Below are positions 44,582 through 55,739 of a stretch of 64,000 bases of DNA, one piece after another. The DNA is from Aedes albopictus (taxonomy: Eukaryota > Arthropoda > Insecta > Diptera > Culicidae): positions 65,898,580 to 65,962,579 of the forward strand of contig NC_085138.1 of assembly GCF_035046485.1 (NCBI RefSeq), written 5' to 3'. The notes beneath the pieces are model-generated. The model did not search any database and was not told where the DNA came from. It saw only the letters and a program-made list of their open reading frames with translations. The translations under genes were made by a program, and so were the position numbers. Every line of letters starts with the position of its first letter. Position 1 is the stretch's first letter.

Positions 44582-45170
44582 GCTTGTGTATACCTAAGGA
44601 GTGTAGACGCCGTTGGGAAGGTGATGGTTAGGCTTCTTACCTCGAAGTCCCGAGTAGCACCCTTAAAGAGTCAATCGATTCCGCGGTTAGAGCTTTGTGG
44701 AGCATTGCTTTCCGCTGAACTGTTCGATAAGGTCCAATCATCCTTGAAGCGCCCGATGAAGACATTTTTTTGGACTGATTCAACCTGTGTTCTACGCTGG
44801 ATAAATGCTACTCCTACAGCATGGACGACTTACGTTGCAAACCGAGTGTCGAAGATCCAAGCCATCACTGAAAAGGGACACTGGGGACACGTACCTGGTG
44901 TTGAAAATCCCGCAGACCTCATATCTAGAGGAATTTCGCCGGAAGACATCGTAGATAATCGTTTCTGGTGGCAAGGGCCAAGTTGGTTGGAAGGTGATCC
45001 TGAAGGATGGCCAAAACTTCAGCAAGGACTTGGAGAAGAAGGTGAGGATGAAAGACGTCGTACTGTTGCAGCAACCGTAGCTTCGTCGTATGCTGAATTC
45101 AACGAAGAATACATCAGTAAATTCGCTTCCTATACCGACATGGTCCGCCGAACTGCTTATTGGCTACGAT
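44582..45170 (+). CDS. pol: BEL pol, segment 2: RNase H
   Basis: Picks up the pol frame exactly where 41313 leaves it. RNase H features: PRLELCGALLSAELF (catalytic Glu block), FFWTDSTCVLRWI (Asp) and HVPGVENPADLISRG (C-terminal HVPG..NPAD block typical of BEL/Pao). A linker toward the integrase follows, and the segment ends at LRS where the 6.3-kb hAT-like element is inserted. RNase H removes the RNA template during reverse transcription. The frame reading on beyond 45170 into FFPRGCPRG belongs to the transposon end, not to pol. Confidence 0.85.
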
Positions 45171-45758
45171 CATTGGCGTATCTAGGATTTTTTCCTAGGG
45201 GGTGCCCAAGGGGTGCCAGTTTCAGTGGATTCCAGGTTGTTTTGTTTTTTTTTTTTTTTTAAGGGAAATACCGATCCACTCTCAATTTCTTAGTTTAATG
45301 ATATACTGCGTCACGGGAAAAATTAGCCCGTAAATTTAAACGCGCTGTATTATAAAGAACTTTTTTTTTGGAAAATCCAAACCATTGTACTGGTTTAACA
45401 CTTTCTCCGCCATGTGAGGTTTGAAAACTTGATTGCGTATAATACATGGAATTTGCATTTTCAGTTTGAACTTAACAATTATCGCGATAACCTCTTTGCT
45501 TTGAGGATAGAAAACATTCAGGTCCGTAAAAAATATTTTCAGAGCAATTATTAGAAGTGTATATCTCGGAAACTATTATAAAATATCCACAAATTTGCGT
45601 GTAACTTGTATTATAGTTCCGTGCTGAAGCTTCACGAACATATTATCAACCCAATTGAAACCTGGAATTTGGTGCGAGCAACCTTCGATTTTTCTCTTCG
45701 GGGTTTTGATGTTCACACCAAATTCCAATTTCGACTGTATTGATATTATATCTGGTGA

Positions 45759-45924
45759 GGGGCCGTTCATAAACCACGTAGACTTTTTGGGGGGAGGGGG
45801 GGGGTCTGGCTAAAGTCTACGCTCCATACTAATTTTAATTTTTTTGTATGGACAGAAGTCTACGAGGGGGGAGGGGGGGTCTGAGATGGCCAAATTTTGG
45901 TCTACGTGGTTTATGAACAGTCCC
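45759..45924. mobile_element. Harbinger-like MITE, TGA duplication
   Basis: Starts GGGGCCGTTCATAAACCACG and ends with the mirror ATGAACAGTCCC; TGA flanks it (45756-45758, 45925-45927). Long G runs inside, as in the copies at 4259 and 7928. Confidence 0.82.
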
Positions 45925-46069
45925 TGAAGGGAATGGTGTATAAAGCTAAAATTTTGACTTACGTTAAACCAACATTGTGGTAATCAGTCAAATTTTTAGC
46001 TCCATACATTTCGGATAATTGATTCTGGTTTTTATACGTATAACACAAGAAATTTGTGCTCTCGGCAGA

Positions 46070-47290
46070 ACATTCTTTTGGTAATTCCTCAGGAAATATT
46101 TCCGTCAATTTATTTGGAAATTGTTTAGCAATTTATTTCAATCGAGACTTCTTTTGGTAATCTCTCAGTAATTTCTTTGGGTTTTGTAAAGTTATTCGGT
46201 TATATCTTCGGATCCTCTTCGGCAAATTTTTTAAGAATTTATTTGGTAATATGTTTGGAATTTGAATTTGGTATGAAGCACCTTTCACACCTCCTTTGAA
46301 AATTTCATTGGCAATTATTTTGGAAATTTCTTTGGCAATTCCGTTAGGAGTTTATTTTCGTTTTTTTTTTATTTCATTCGAAATGTTTTTTCGGGATTTC
46401 CTTTGCCAATTTCTTTAGTAGTGTTTCAAGCATTGTTGTGTTAATGCCAGCAATTTCATTGATATTTGCTTCTTTAAAATTCTCAAATTACTCTTCAGGT
46501 AATTACTTTGGGAATTCTTTTAGTGAAGTCTTTAGTAATTCACCCGACAATAACTCTGGTAACTTCCTCACATTTTATATGGAAATGTCTTCGGCAAGTC
46601 ATTCTACTTTTTTTTGGTATTTTCGTCAATTTTTTGGACTTTCATTATCTATGCTACTCAGTGTTCCTTCGCCAATTTCTTCGAGAACCCCTTCGGAAAC
46701 TCTTTTTTATAAATTGCTTCTATAATTTTAATGTTAATTCTTTATACAATTTCTGCAGTTATTATGTAAGGGATTCCTGCAGCAGGTGATTTTGGACTAT
46801 CTTCGGCAATCCGATGTTACTTGCATTGATAAAGTTATTTGGGAATTTCATCAGCAATTCTATTGGAAATTTAGGAAACTTCGATTATTACTTTGAGAAC
46901 TTCTTGGATAATTCCTTTGGAAATCCATTCGCGAAATTTCTTAGAGCCTTCCTTCGGGAATTTATTTAAAAAAAAATCTTTGCCAGTTCTTTAAAAATTC
47001 TGCCAAGGTGATTCTACGGCGATTACTTTTGGCATTACATTAAAGTTTCTTCAGAAATGCCTTTGATGATTCCGGAAAATTCTTTGAGAATTTCTTCGAT
47101 TTTTTTGTGACTGTTTGTGGATTTTGTTTTAGAATATATTTCGGCAATTTATTTTGAGATTGGATTTGGCCAATTTTATTGAAAAGTTCCAATATTTTCT
47201 TCCGAAATTCCTCTGGTAATTCTTATATAAATGATTTTGGCAACTACTTTGAAAGTTTTAAGGTAATTTTGATGGAATTTTTTCCGGCAA
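46070..47290. repeat. Degenerate repeat array, T-rich orientation
   Basis: Variants of AATTTCTTTGGCAATTCC and TTCGGCAATTC; more diverged than the array in element 1. It resumes briefly at 47878-47960. Confidence 0.75.
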
Positions 47291-47292
47291 TA

Positions 47293-47877
47293 GGCTCCTA
47301 AAGGCCTATCTCAATTTTTGCATAAATCGATCAAGTATTGGTTAATATGACATATTTACTCATTTTTCATGTATTCCTGTCAGGTAAAGCCCATAAAAAA
47401 AACTATTTGAAAAATTTAATATTTTTTAAAACTCTTCTTGTTTAGCACTCAATTTTGAATAAATTTTGTTTACCGTGTATGTCAAACAGGAACATTTGTT
47501 GTCAAAAATGAGCCAATGTGATTTCTTTTGCAACCCGTCGGTCCACTTTCGTTATACGTCAAGGTTGACCTCAAAAGTCAAACAAGAACTGTTTACCATT
47601 ATTTTATAGAGCTTGCTGACGTTTAATCACCTCTCTCTTTCAAAAATGCTGGCGGAATAGGATTTGTTGTCATCGGGAAAGGTTTCCCGATGAAAACAAA
47701 TCCTGTCCCGCCTGCATGCTTGAAAGAGAGAGGTGAATAAACGTCAGTAAGCTCTATTTTCGAGTTTATTAGCAATTCTGTTATTGTTTAAGTTCGGAAA
47801 AATCTATTAAGATCAGAATAGCATGCTTTTTCGTGTTATACAACAAAATCGGAAAAATATTTTCCATTTTAGGAGCC
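47293..47877. mobile_element. 585-bp TA-flanked MITE
   Basis: Tips GGCTCCTAAA and TTTTAGGAGCC, flanked by TA (47291-47292, 47878-47879). Non-coding, and it contains the 146-bp MITE 47609-47754. Confidence 0.68.
47609..47754. mobile_element. 146-bp hairpin MITE, TA duplication
   Basis: Ends GAGCTTGCTGACGTTTA and the mirror TAAACGTCAGTAAGCTC, with TA on both sides (47607-47608, 47755-47756). Paired interior includes CACCTCTCTCTTTCAA and GGGAAAGGTTTCCC at the centre. Confidence 0.8.
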
Positions 47878-48184
47878 TATTGCTTTGGGAATTTGTCAGG
47901 AAGGTTTTCGTGAATTTCATAGGATTTTCTTTGAGCAAGTCCAGTTGAGAATTTCTGAATTTCCAGTTCAGCAATTCACGGAAGCAATATATATGAATAC
48001 AATTAAATCATAGAGAATTGCAAAAGTAATCACGTTAAAATTGCCTAAGAAAATCGCAAAAAAATTGAAAAATAAATTGATGAAATAATTTCAGAGGAAT
48101 AGCCATTGAAATTATAGAAATAAAAATCCAAAGAAATTGCTGATTAAAGACTACCACAGAAACTCTCAAAAAAAAAACAACCAT

Positions 48185-48246
48185 GACGAAGGAACCCTCT
48201 AAGTCTAGCGAATACGGAGTCGTGGGTTCGAATCCCACCAGAACGC
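48185..48246 (+). mobile_element. tRNA-like 3' half (SINE head or tRNA relic)
   Basis: GTGGGTTCGAATCCCACC is a perfect T arm and pol III B box (48223-48240), preceded by TCTAGCGAATACGGAGTC. No D arm or A box and no acceptor pairing are found, so it is not a tRNA gene. Related to 19070-19170. Confidence 0.55.
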
Positions 48247-48299
48247 GATTTTTTTCACAAATTCAACTGTTGTCAATGAGCAACATTCGGTGCCTTCTA

Positions 48300-49848
48300 A
48301 CCAATTAGTTTTTCCCGTTCATTCCTATAGGATTTCACTAGAGATTTGTCTAGTAATACCTCCTAGGATTTCTCTGGAAATTCCAACTACTCTTGAAATT
48401 CGTTAAGAAATTCCTACAGAGATTTCTATTGGGATTCCTTCAGTAGAATTCTTTGAAGAAGGCCAAGAGGAGCTCCAGGAGTAAAACCACGATTAATTTC
48501 TAGAGTAATCCATGGTTAAAAACTCTAAAGAAATTCTTGGTTGAGTCTTCAGAAAAATCCTTGAAAAAATCAAAGGCATTTCTGGAAGTATCATAGGAAA
48601 ATTTCCTAGAAGAATTTCAGCAAGAATGCCTGGAGAAATCCCTAGAAGGATTCCTGCAGGTAGTTCAGTAAGAAATTCTGGAGGAGACCTAGGAGGCATG
48701 CCTGAAACAGAAGCAGCAGGAATAGCTTATGGAATCCCAGAAGGAGTTCCTGGATGAAAGTCAAGAGGAGTTCCTGGAGGAATCCAATGAGAAATATTTG
48801 GAGAAATCCCAGGTAAAAAAACTCTTTAGGATTTCTAGGAAGAAACACCGAAGGTTCTTCTGCAAGGATCCTAGGAAGATTTCCTTGAATAATTCCAGTA
48901 AGTTTTTGTAGGAATCCCTGTAGAAATTCTTAGAAGAATCCCTAGATGATTTCGGAAATGTATTATAGTAAGAATTTCTGGAGCAGTCCTAGGAGAAATT
49001 GCTGCAAGAATTACAGCAGAAATAGCTTGAGAAATCCAGCTGAAATTCCTGGAGGAAGGCCAAGAGGAGTTTCCTGGAGAAAATCCATGAGAAAATTATG
49101 AGAGAATCCTTGGATAAAATAACTTGAATAAAAAAAAACTGGAGGAATCACCGGAGAGCTTCTGAAGACATCACAGAAAAACCTCAGGAGGTATTCTTAG
49201 AAGGATTCTGGGATGTATGATTGTAGATATCTCACACAGAAATCCTAGGAGGAGTTGCTGGAGTAAAATATACAGGAATTTCTAGAGAAACCCCATCAGG
49301 AATGCCTGGGGGAAACTAAAGAAAAAATCCTTCGAAAACTAGAGAAGCCCCTGCAAGAACCGGTAGAGGTATTCTGGAAAAATATGTAATGAAGGCCCTG
49401 AAGGAATCACAGGAGGAGTTCCTGAAAGAATCTCAGGAACATTTCCCAAAAGTATTTCAGCCGTAATGCTAGGATAAATTCATACAGGAAACACTAGAAG
49501 AATTTCTGGACATATCATAGTAAGAAATTCCGAAGGAATTGCTGGAAGAACCGCAGGAGGAGTTGTTTGAAAAATTCTTGGAGGAAGGCCAAAAAAAGTT
49601 TCTGAAGGAATTCCATGAGGAATTTCTAGAGGAATCTTTGGATAAAATCTCTAAAGGAATAACTGGATGAGTCCTTGGAGAAATCCCTGGTAGAACCATC
49701 AAATGAATTTCTGCAAGAATTTCAGGGAGATTACCTGGTAAGATCTCAGCAAAAAAGCCAGGAGAAAGCTTTAGAAGAATCCGTAGCATAATTTCTGAAG
49801 TACATACCACAATTAGAATTTCTGGAGGAAGAATAGCTGGAAGAACCC
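48300..49848. repeat. Degenerate repeat array, A-rich orientation, part 1
   Basis: Variants of GAATTCCTGGAGGAATCC, the reverse complement of the motif at 30480-35270. Open frames such as 49469-49810 (minus) arise from the periodicity. Confidence 0.82.
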
Positions 49849-49850
49849 TA

Positions 49851-50429
49851 GGGGCAGGACAGATCTAACGAGAGCAAATCTGTGTTCCAGATGTTGCTCA
49901 GAATTCCTCACAGTTCCTCAGAATTTCTCCCATTTATGCCAAAGTGTGATCGAGCAGAGTCTAACAAAAAAATGATAGCAAATTGAAAACTCGATTTGTA
50001 TTCAGCAGCAAATTGATATCATATTTTGATATCAGTTGGTCTTGACTAAATTTGATTTCAAACTTAGATTTCGTTTTGCTGTCACTTCAAACAATTATAG
50101 AAAAAAAAATAATTTTAAGTTATTTCAAAACTGATAGCAGGAATTGTTTTCAACTAGCTGTTACGGGAACATTTTTCTGCTTTCATTTTTGATATTTTAA
50201 CCGCGACAACAACCTGAGTTATCATAATTTGCAATATCACAACATCAAAATTAGTTTTCAATTTGCTGTCAGACCTTGCTCGGGACCAATGTCAAACTGC
50301 AAAGTGTTGCATGTGCTAAATGAAAATTGCAGTTTTGGGGATGTCTTTCGATAAATTTCGTCGATCATTGCTAAAAAGAGTTACTCAGAAATTCTCAAAG
50401 TTGCTCTCGTTTGCACAGTGTCTTGCCCC
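49851..50429. mobile_element. 579-bp TA-flanked MITE
   Basis: Left GGGGCAGGACA and right TGTCTTGCCCC, flanked by TA (49849-49850, 50430-50431). Subterminal AACGAGAGCAA is mirrored by TTGCTCTCGTT. AT-rich interior without a frame. Confidence 0.72.
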
Positions 50430-50431
50430 TA

Positions 50432-51200
50432 GGAAGAACCCCAGGAATTGCTTGAGGAATCCCAGCTGGAATATCTGGAGGAATTCCTAGAATTTCGGAA
50501 GGTATCATAGAAGTAATTTCTAGAGAAATTCTTGAATCCGGAATGTCGGGGGTATCCTAAGTTCCTCCAACAAATGCCTGGAGGAATACCTACAGCTCTC
50601 CTTGCAATAATCGGTAGAAGTTTACTGGAGGAATCCCTAATGGAATCGCAGAAGGAATTTCTGGAGGAATTACAGGAGGAATGCCAGAAGAAACCCCTAG
50701 AAGTATTTCTGAAGGAGTTCTAAAAAGAATTGCTTGAAGAATTCCAGCTGGAATTCATGGAGAAATTAATAGAAGTTTTTGGAGAAATCCCTTGTGGAAT
50801 TTCTAAAGGATCAATCTTTGAAGAAATCTCGGGAAGAATCATCGAAGGGATCTCTAGATAAATCCTAGGAAGATTTTCCGGAAGAATTTCCAGAAGAACT
50901 TCCCTAGTAGAATTCCTAAAGGTACCAGAGTGAGAATTGTTGGAAGCGTTCTAAGAGAAATTGCTGGAAGAATCTCAGCAAGAGTTGCTTGGGAAGTCCT
51001 AGCCACAATTCCTGAAGGAAGACCAATATAACCGCTTGGAGGAATTCCATGAGAAAGTTCTGGAAGAAACTCTGAATAAAATCTCTGAAGGAATTCCTGG
51101 AAGAATAACCGGAGAAATTGCTGGATCTCTCTGCAGAAATTTCTTGTATGTACAACCCCATCAAGGCCGAACCTAAGGGAAGTTTATTGAAGAAATATCG
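50432..51200. repeat. Degenerate repeat array, A-rich orientation, part 2
   Basis: Continuation of 48300-49848 beyond the MITE, followed to 51497 by unique sequence and the CTAGGGGGTGCC subterminal repeats. Confidence 0.8.
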
Positions 51201-51505
51201 GGAGGAATCCAGAAAGGAGGCCTATCATTATCACTGTATAAATAGATAGAGGTATTTTTGGAGGAATCCATGGAGAAGTCTGTTCATTGTTCTTATCAAT
51301 ATCCAAAACGCATATAACAGGTATATAAGTAATTCCAGGTGTGCTTAAGTTTTGTTCAAATGTGACATTAATAAATATTGGAATTTTTGTGTGAAGTTTT
51401 AAATTTAAGGTGCTTGTCAAGGAAAAATTCTAGGGGGTGCCAAATTTGGTCTAGGGGGTGCCAGGCACCCCTGGAACCCCCCCTAGCTACGCCAATGGCT
51501 ACGAT

Positions 51506-52974
51506 TGATGGACTTGCTACGCAAACCTACAAGTGACAGGAAGAATGGATCATTCCTGACTACAGCGGAATTACGAGAGGCAGAGAACGTTCTGATAAGA
51601 CGAGTACAGAAGGAAGCTTTTAGTAAGGAATGGAAGGCGATCGTAAACCAATCCGTTCTTCCATCGAACTCCCCGTTACGGTGGTATAATCCTACGATCT
51701 CCAAGAATGGAATTATGAAGGTAGGCGGCCGTTTGAGCAAATCCCAGGAAGCGGAAGACAGCAAACATCCCATTCCATTGCCAGCTCGCCACGTCTTCAC
51801 CCGCAAACTTCTGCAGTATTACCATGAAAGGCTATTACATGCCGGTACGCAGCTTCTGCTGGCTGTAGTAAAACTACGGTTTCTGCCATTGGGAGGACGA
51901 AGTGTCGCTAAACATATAGTCCACAATTGCCTCAAATGCTATCGCTCGAGACCAACACCAATCCAGCAATATATGGGAGATCTACCAGCAGCACGGGTCA
52001 CCATCTCTCGGCCATTTTCTCGAGCAGGTGTCGACTATTTTGGACCCATCTATATCCGGCCAGCCCCTCGACGTCCGGCAGTGAAGGCTTACGTCGCACT
52101 TTTCATCTGTTTGTGCACGAAGGCGGTGCACCTCGAATTAGTTACAGACCTATCGACTGACCGGTTCCTCCAAGCTCTGCATCGTTTCGTGGCTAGACGT
52201 GGAAAATGTAGCGACATCTACTCCGACAACGGAACCAATTTCGTCGGTGCTCGGAGGAAATTACAGGAGTTTCTGAATCTACTGAAGTATCAAACCCACA
52301 GAGAGATCGTTGCAAAGGACTGTGCCATGCAAGGTATTCAGTGGCATTTCTCTCCACCAAGCGCCCCTCACTTCGGAGGTCTCTGGGAGGCCGCCGTGCG
52401 CTCGGCAAAGAAACACCTCTTGAAGGTCATCGGTGAAGATCCAGTTTCTCCAGAAGACTTCACAACGCTGCTTGTTCAGGTAGAAGGGTGCTTGAATTCC
52501 CGACCGCTCACGCCTTTGACGGAGGATCCGGACGATCTGGAACCGTTGACTCCCTCGCATTTCCTTGTCGGCACGTCACTCCAAGCATTACCCGAACCCA
52601 ACCTCGAAGACATCCCCATGAATCGCCTCGACAAGTACCAATTAATGCAACGAAAACTCCAAGATTTCTGGCGAAGGTGGCGCCGGGAGTATTTATGTCA
52701 ACTCCAAGCCAGGACGAAACGCTGGAAACCACCGGTTCAGGTGGAAGTCGGAAAACTGGTCGTTATCCAAGACGATAAGGTTCCCCCCATGCGCTGGAGA
52801 ATGGGGCGAATAGCAAGGCTACATCCCGGAGATGATAACGTGGTTCGGGTCGTTACACTAAGGACAGCTTCTGGTATGCTAACTCGTCCGGTAGAGAAGT
52901 TGTGTATTCTGCCGATACCAGACTGCATCCCCGAAGAAGACCCCGAGGACAGTGCATCCAGCAAGCAAACGTAA
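51506..52974 (+). CDS. pol: BEL pol, segment 3: integrase
   Basis: The pol frame resumes directly after the GCTACGAT duplication. The zinc-binding H2C2 domain is visible as LLHAGTQLLL... and HNCLKCYRSRP. The DDE core has GVDYFGPIYI (first Asp), IYSDNGTNFVGARRK (second Asp) and GGLWEAAVRSAKKHL (Glu). The C-terminal region has LTPSHFLVGTSL, WRRWRREYL, and VVIQDDKVPPMRWRMGRI, a BEL/Pao-type C-terminal fold. Ends at TAA 52972-52974 after EEDPEDSASSKQT. Integrase inserts the cDNA into the genome. No frameshift or stop is seen in this segment. No env-like frame follows. Confidence 0.9.
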
Positions 52975-53047
52975 TTTTCGTTCCATTTCCCCACCCTGTC
53001 GAAGAGGATATTCCTGTTTTCTCTCTTTTCAGAAATATGGTATTTCT

Positions 53048-53060
53048 GGGTGGGTGAGGA
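53048..53060 (+). promoter_or_regulatory. Polypurine tract
   Basis: GGGTGGGTGAGGA directly precedes the 3' LTR start TGTCTGCG. It would prime plus-strand DNA synthesis. Confidence 0.75.
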
Positions 53061-54703
53061 TGTCTGCGACCAAGGAACACCACCCACCCCAGACTACATC
53101 CCTGGATGATGGTGGACTAGCAGAAGTCCGCAGTGATATCACCACAAACATTCTGTGCCTGCGAGATTGCTTCATCCACACGTATGTTGGTCGGTTCGCT
53201 GTTTGAATACAATAGGCTTCCAACGCCAGATCTGTTGCCATCATCGATCAAACTGACCATCATCAAGGGACCGATCAATAGCCGAACTGATAACGGCGAT
53301 AAGAGAGTGAGATCCTCGCTCTCGTGCAATCATCCTTCTGGCTACCTACAGTCGCAGTTGTTCAAGAACGAATGGTCAGTCGAATTTGGATCGCCGGTGA
53401 AACTACTGGGCACTGAGCCCACGCACGAATTTTAACTTGTTTAGTTTTAAGTGGAAATATAGTTCTAAGTAATGTGTGTTTTAATAAATGTGTTTTAAAT
53501 GTATCAAGTGTCATCAACCTAGCCCGCGAGTGTTTAATTAATTAGACCGGGACCCCCAGTGCATGCCATACCCCTAATTGGACCCTGGAACTACGAGCTT
53601 CAGGACTGGTCATATAGACTGTTTCAGAAATTATAAATACACTAACGATTGACTGCCATTTCAATTTGAGCACAATATCCAAAAAAGTTTCTTCTAGCTC
53701 TTATAGCAAGCATAATAACGAAGTGAATAATACCAATTTTGTTGATGTTTCTTGTAAAAGTTTAAAAGCAGGGCTCTGTAAACTAGATGATTAAAATTTT
53801 AAGTTGCACAAAGTGGTCAAAAACTGTAGCATAGTAGAAAAGAAAAAAATTTCACAAATCAAATATTTAATTTCCAAACATAATAAAAATTACTATATTG
53901 ATAAGAAAAGATGTTTTTCGATTGGTAAGAGTAATTTTCACTGGAATATGTGATCATGAGCCACCATTACAGGCCTTCTCAATGCAAAAGTTTTTGTTTC
54001 AAATTTCTCAACAATACCAGTAGCAACTAACGTTGAGTATACGAATGACTTAATCACTGTTTACTGCATTCGTTTTCATGCTATAACAAGCTTTGCCATC
54101 TGAAGGATCGAATGAGTTGAAAAAATAAATTTGTTTCAATAAAATGCGTTTAGGAAAGCTAAGAAACTGTGTGGTAGTTCTTATGTTTCGCAGAAAACCT
54201 TAAAAAATAAGAAACATGATCTCAGAAAAAATGTTGTGGAAATGCCTTTATCGATTTTTCAAAGATTTTGATCAAGGCATTCCTTAGATAACTTGTTAAG
54301 AAAGCGAATGTGATAAAAATTTAGATAATTTTTGGTATTTAGTGATAAATAATGTTCAAATCATTAAAAAACACCTTTGTGCAAATTCAAATTTGAAGAA
54401 TAAAGTTAATTGTTAGAGAACTCGACCGCTCTTCAAAATATCAAGACAATTGAAAGGAAATACAAAAATATGGAGTACAATATGCTATATTCTGAAATAA
54501 GTTGGTAAAAATTATTAGAACAGTTCATGTTATTTAATAAACAAAGTGTATTTATAATTTCTGAAACAGTCTATAGACTATTGGATTTGGTCTCCTTTGG
54601 ATCCCGTTTCAATCCCACCATTTGGTCGATGTCGGACCTGGTCTAACCACTGCTGTATCATCCACTATCGAAGTCGAGGAATAAGGACTGCCAGGTTCGT
54701 ACA
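53061..54703 (+). repeat. BEL 3' LTR, split by a 0.96-kb element
   Basis: Same TGTCTGCG...GGTTCGTACA sequence as the 5' LTR; 682 bp once the insert 53615-54573 and one TA are removed. By eye nearly identical to the 5' copy over the 300-bp stretch 53100-53440 compared with 35997-36320. The eight bases after it (TTGTGGTC) equal the start of the internal region, so the true outer border is uncertain. Confidence 0.85.
53615..54573. mobile_element. 959-bp Tc1/mariner-like non-autonomous element
   Basis: Ends TAGACTGTTTCAGAAATTAT and the exact mirror, flanked by TA (53613-53614, 54574-54575). AT-rich, no transposase frame. Removal restores the LTR sequence CATAGACTATTGG seen in the 5' LTR. Confidence 0.82.
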
Positions 54704-54711
54704 TTGTGGTC

Positions 54712-55075
54712 TTTTTTTATTTTATTTTTTTTTTTTTTTGTCGTCGATGCTCTTGCCGGCCGAGGTAGGTTTCCAATGCTCGTTGTTGGGGCGATTGATT
54801 GGAGCTTCGATTTAATTAATCACCCGGTGCGTCGACGACTCATTTTGGAATGGATTGTGGTGCTGATGTTTCTGATGCTGGGCGTTGGGAGGTTCCTGTT
54901 GATGGACATCAACGTGACCTGGCTGCGCCGAGTGACAGGTCGGATTTCCCAGTTGCCAGCGGATACTGCCGATGACCGAATCGGGGATGAAGGACTACCT
55001 TCGGAAGTTCCACGCGCCGGTGGAAGGAAAGCCAGGATGATTCGGTCGATTGGAGGATGGATGGGCCGCTGGATG
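54712..55075 (-). other. Poly(T)-headed segment, possible minus-strand retroposon
   Basis: A run of T at 54712-54739 followed by about 335 bases of GC-balanced sequence up to the RTE leader. Read on minus, it would be a retroposon 3' part with a poly(A) tail. The plus-strand frame at 54704-55117 is open but crosses both borders, so I do not call it a gene. It occupies the place where the RTE should resume after the BEL LTR. Confidence 0.4.
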
Positions 55076-55465
55076 CTGATTTTCCGTTACAATGGTTTTT
55101 TTACGGCTGGCTCGTAGGGCCTGAAATCAACCCGCTACTTTCCGGAGGACCATAGTGCACAGTTGTGCTTAGAGTCTTTACCTGGCACTCGGACGTAGAT
55201 CAGCCGCCCCTAACATGGGGATCAGACGCTGTTGTGAGCCGCTCCTCCTGGAGAACAGACGCCCAGGTTTACCGAAGCAAACCCCCTCCCTTTCCTGTCA
55301 GCCTACGACCAAAGTTCCCACCGAGGTTGGTTACCCGATCTTCCCTAAGGTTGCTCATAGTTTCCGGCCGGTACCGCGAGGTGGTAGAGATAGGAGTTGC
55401 TGGGCAGAGGCTAGTGGATCACAACGGGATCTGAATTGCGCAGCATACCCACTACCCAGCCTTTA
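55076..55465 (-). mobile_element. RTE 5' leader, detached from its body by the BEL insertion
   Basis: TGCTGATTTTCCGTTACAA through GGGGATCAGACGCTGTTG matches 1297-1500, where it sits directly 5' of an RTE endonuclease. This is therefore the missing leader of the RTE whose body ends at 30181. Confidence 0.75.
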
Positions 55466-55614
55466 CCGTGCCAATGAAAAATGGTATACATGCTGAAAAA
55501 TGGTATGGCAATAATGCTTTAACGGATTTAACATTTCAATTACAGGGCATTGTACCAGCGTACGAAATAGGAAAGGCATCCACTTTTGAGCCAGAGTTCC
55601 ACTTATGTTATGTG
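55466..55614. mobile_element. Terminal fragment of the CACATAAC-TIR element
   Basis: Ends GAGTTCCACTTATGTTATGTG, of which the last 18 bases are the same terminus as at 44557-44574; the preceding 100 bases are loosely similar. The other end is missing. Confidence 0.6.
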
Positions 55615-55739
55615 GTATCACTTCTGCTGAGTTGGCGTGAACGCTGATGTCAAGGACGTTTCTTGATGTTGTCAGAAGTGCATCGGAAGTGACAGTGAAG
55701 GTGTTGTTTCTGTTAAAGTGCAAGAGTGGCTGTAAGAGA

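Larger units (their letters stand above)
45171..51497. mobile_element. Giant hAT-like non-autonomous element 2 (6.33 kb)
   Basis: Left end CATTGGCGTATCTAG, right end CTAGCTACGCCAATG; 8-bp duplication GCTACGAT (45163-45170, 51498-51505). Near both ends CTAGGGGGTGCC is repeated. The interior is about 5 kb of degenerate 12-bp-unit repeats: T-rich orientation at 46070-47960 and the opposite, A-rich, orientation at 48300-51200. It carries MITEs at 45759, 47293 and 49851 and a tRNA-like fragment at 48185. No transposase frame. Confidence 0.8.
30182..54703 (+). mobile_element. BEL-type LTR retrotransposon, four times interrupted
   Basis: Order on the plus strand: 5' LTR (30182-30239 plus 35997-36620), primer site 36624, long leader, gag (38041-39264), pol in three segments (39265-41313, 44582-45170, 51506-52974), polypurine tract 53048-53060, and 3' LTR (53061-53614 plus 54576-54703). 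Pol order is protease, RT, RNase H, integrase, as in BEL/Pao and Ty3/gypsy. No env-like frame exists between integrase and the tract. Subtracting inserts gives roughly 8.2 kb, normal for BEL. The LTRs come out at 682 bp each and look nearly identical, so the insertion is young despite four later hits. It lies in the RTE leader. Confidence 0.9.

Noticed and set aside
48185..48246. tRNA gene
   Set aside because: Only the T arm and B box are convincing; the A box, D arm and acceptor stem are missing.
52975..53060. Envelope gene of the BEL element
   Set aside because: Only about 85 bases separate the pol stop from the 3' LTR; no room for env.
54704..55117. 137-residue hydrophobic protein
   Set aside because: The frame begins in the LTR border and T run and ends in the RTE leader, so it crosses unrelated segments.
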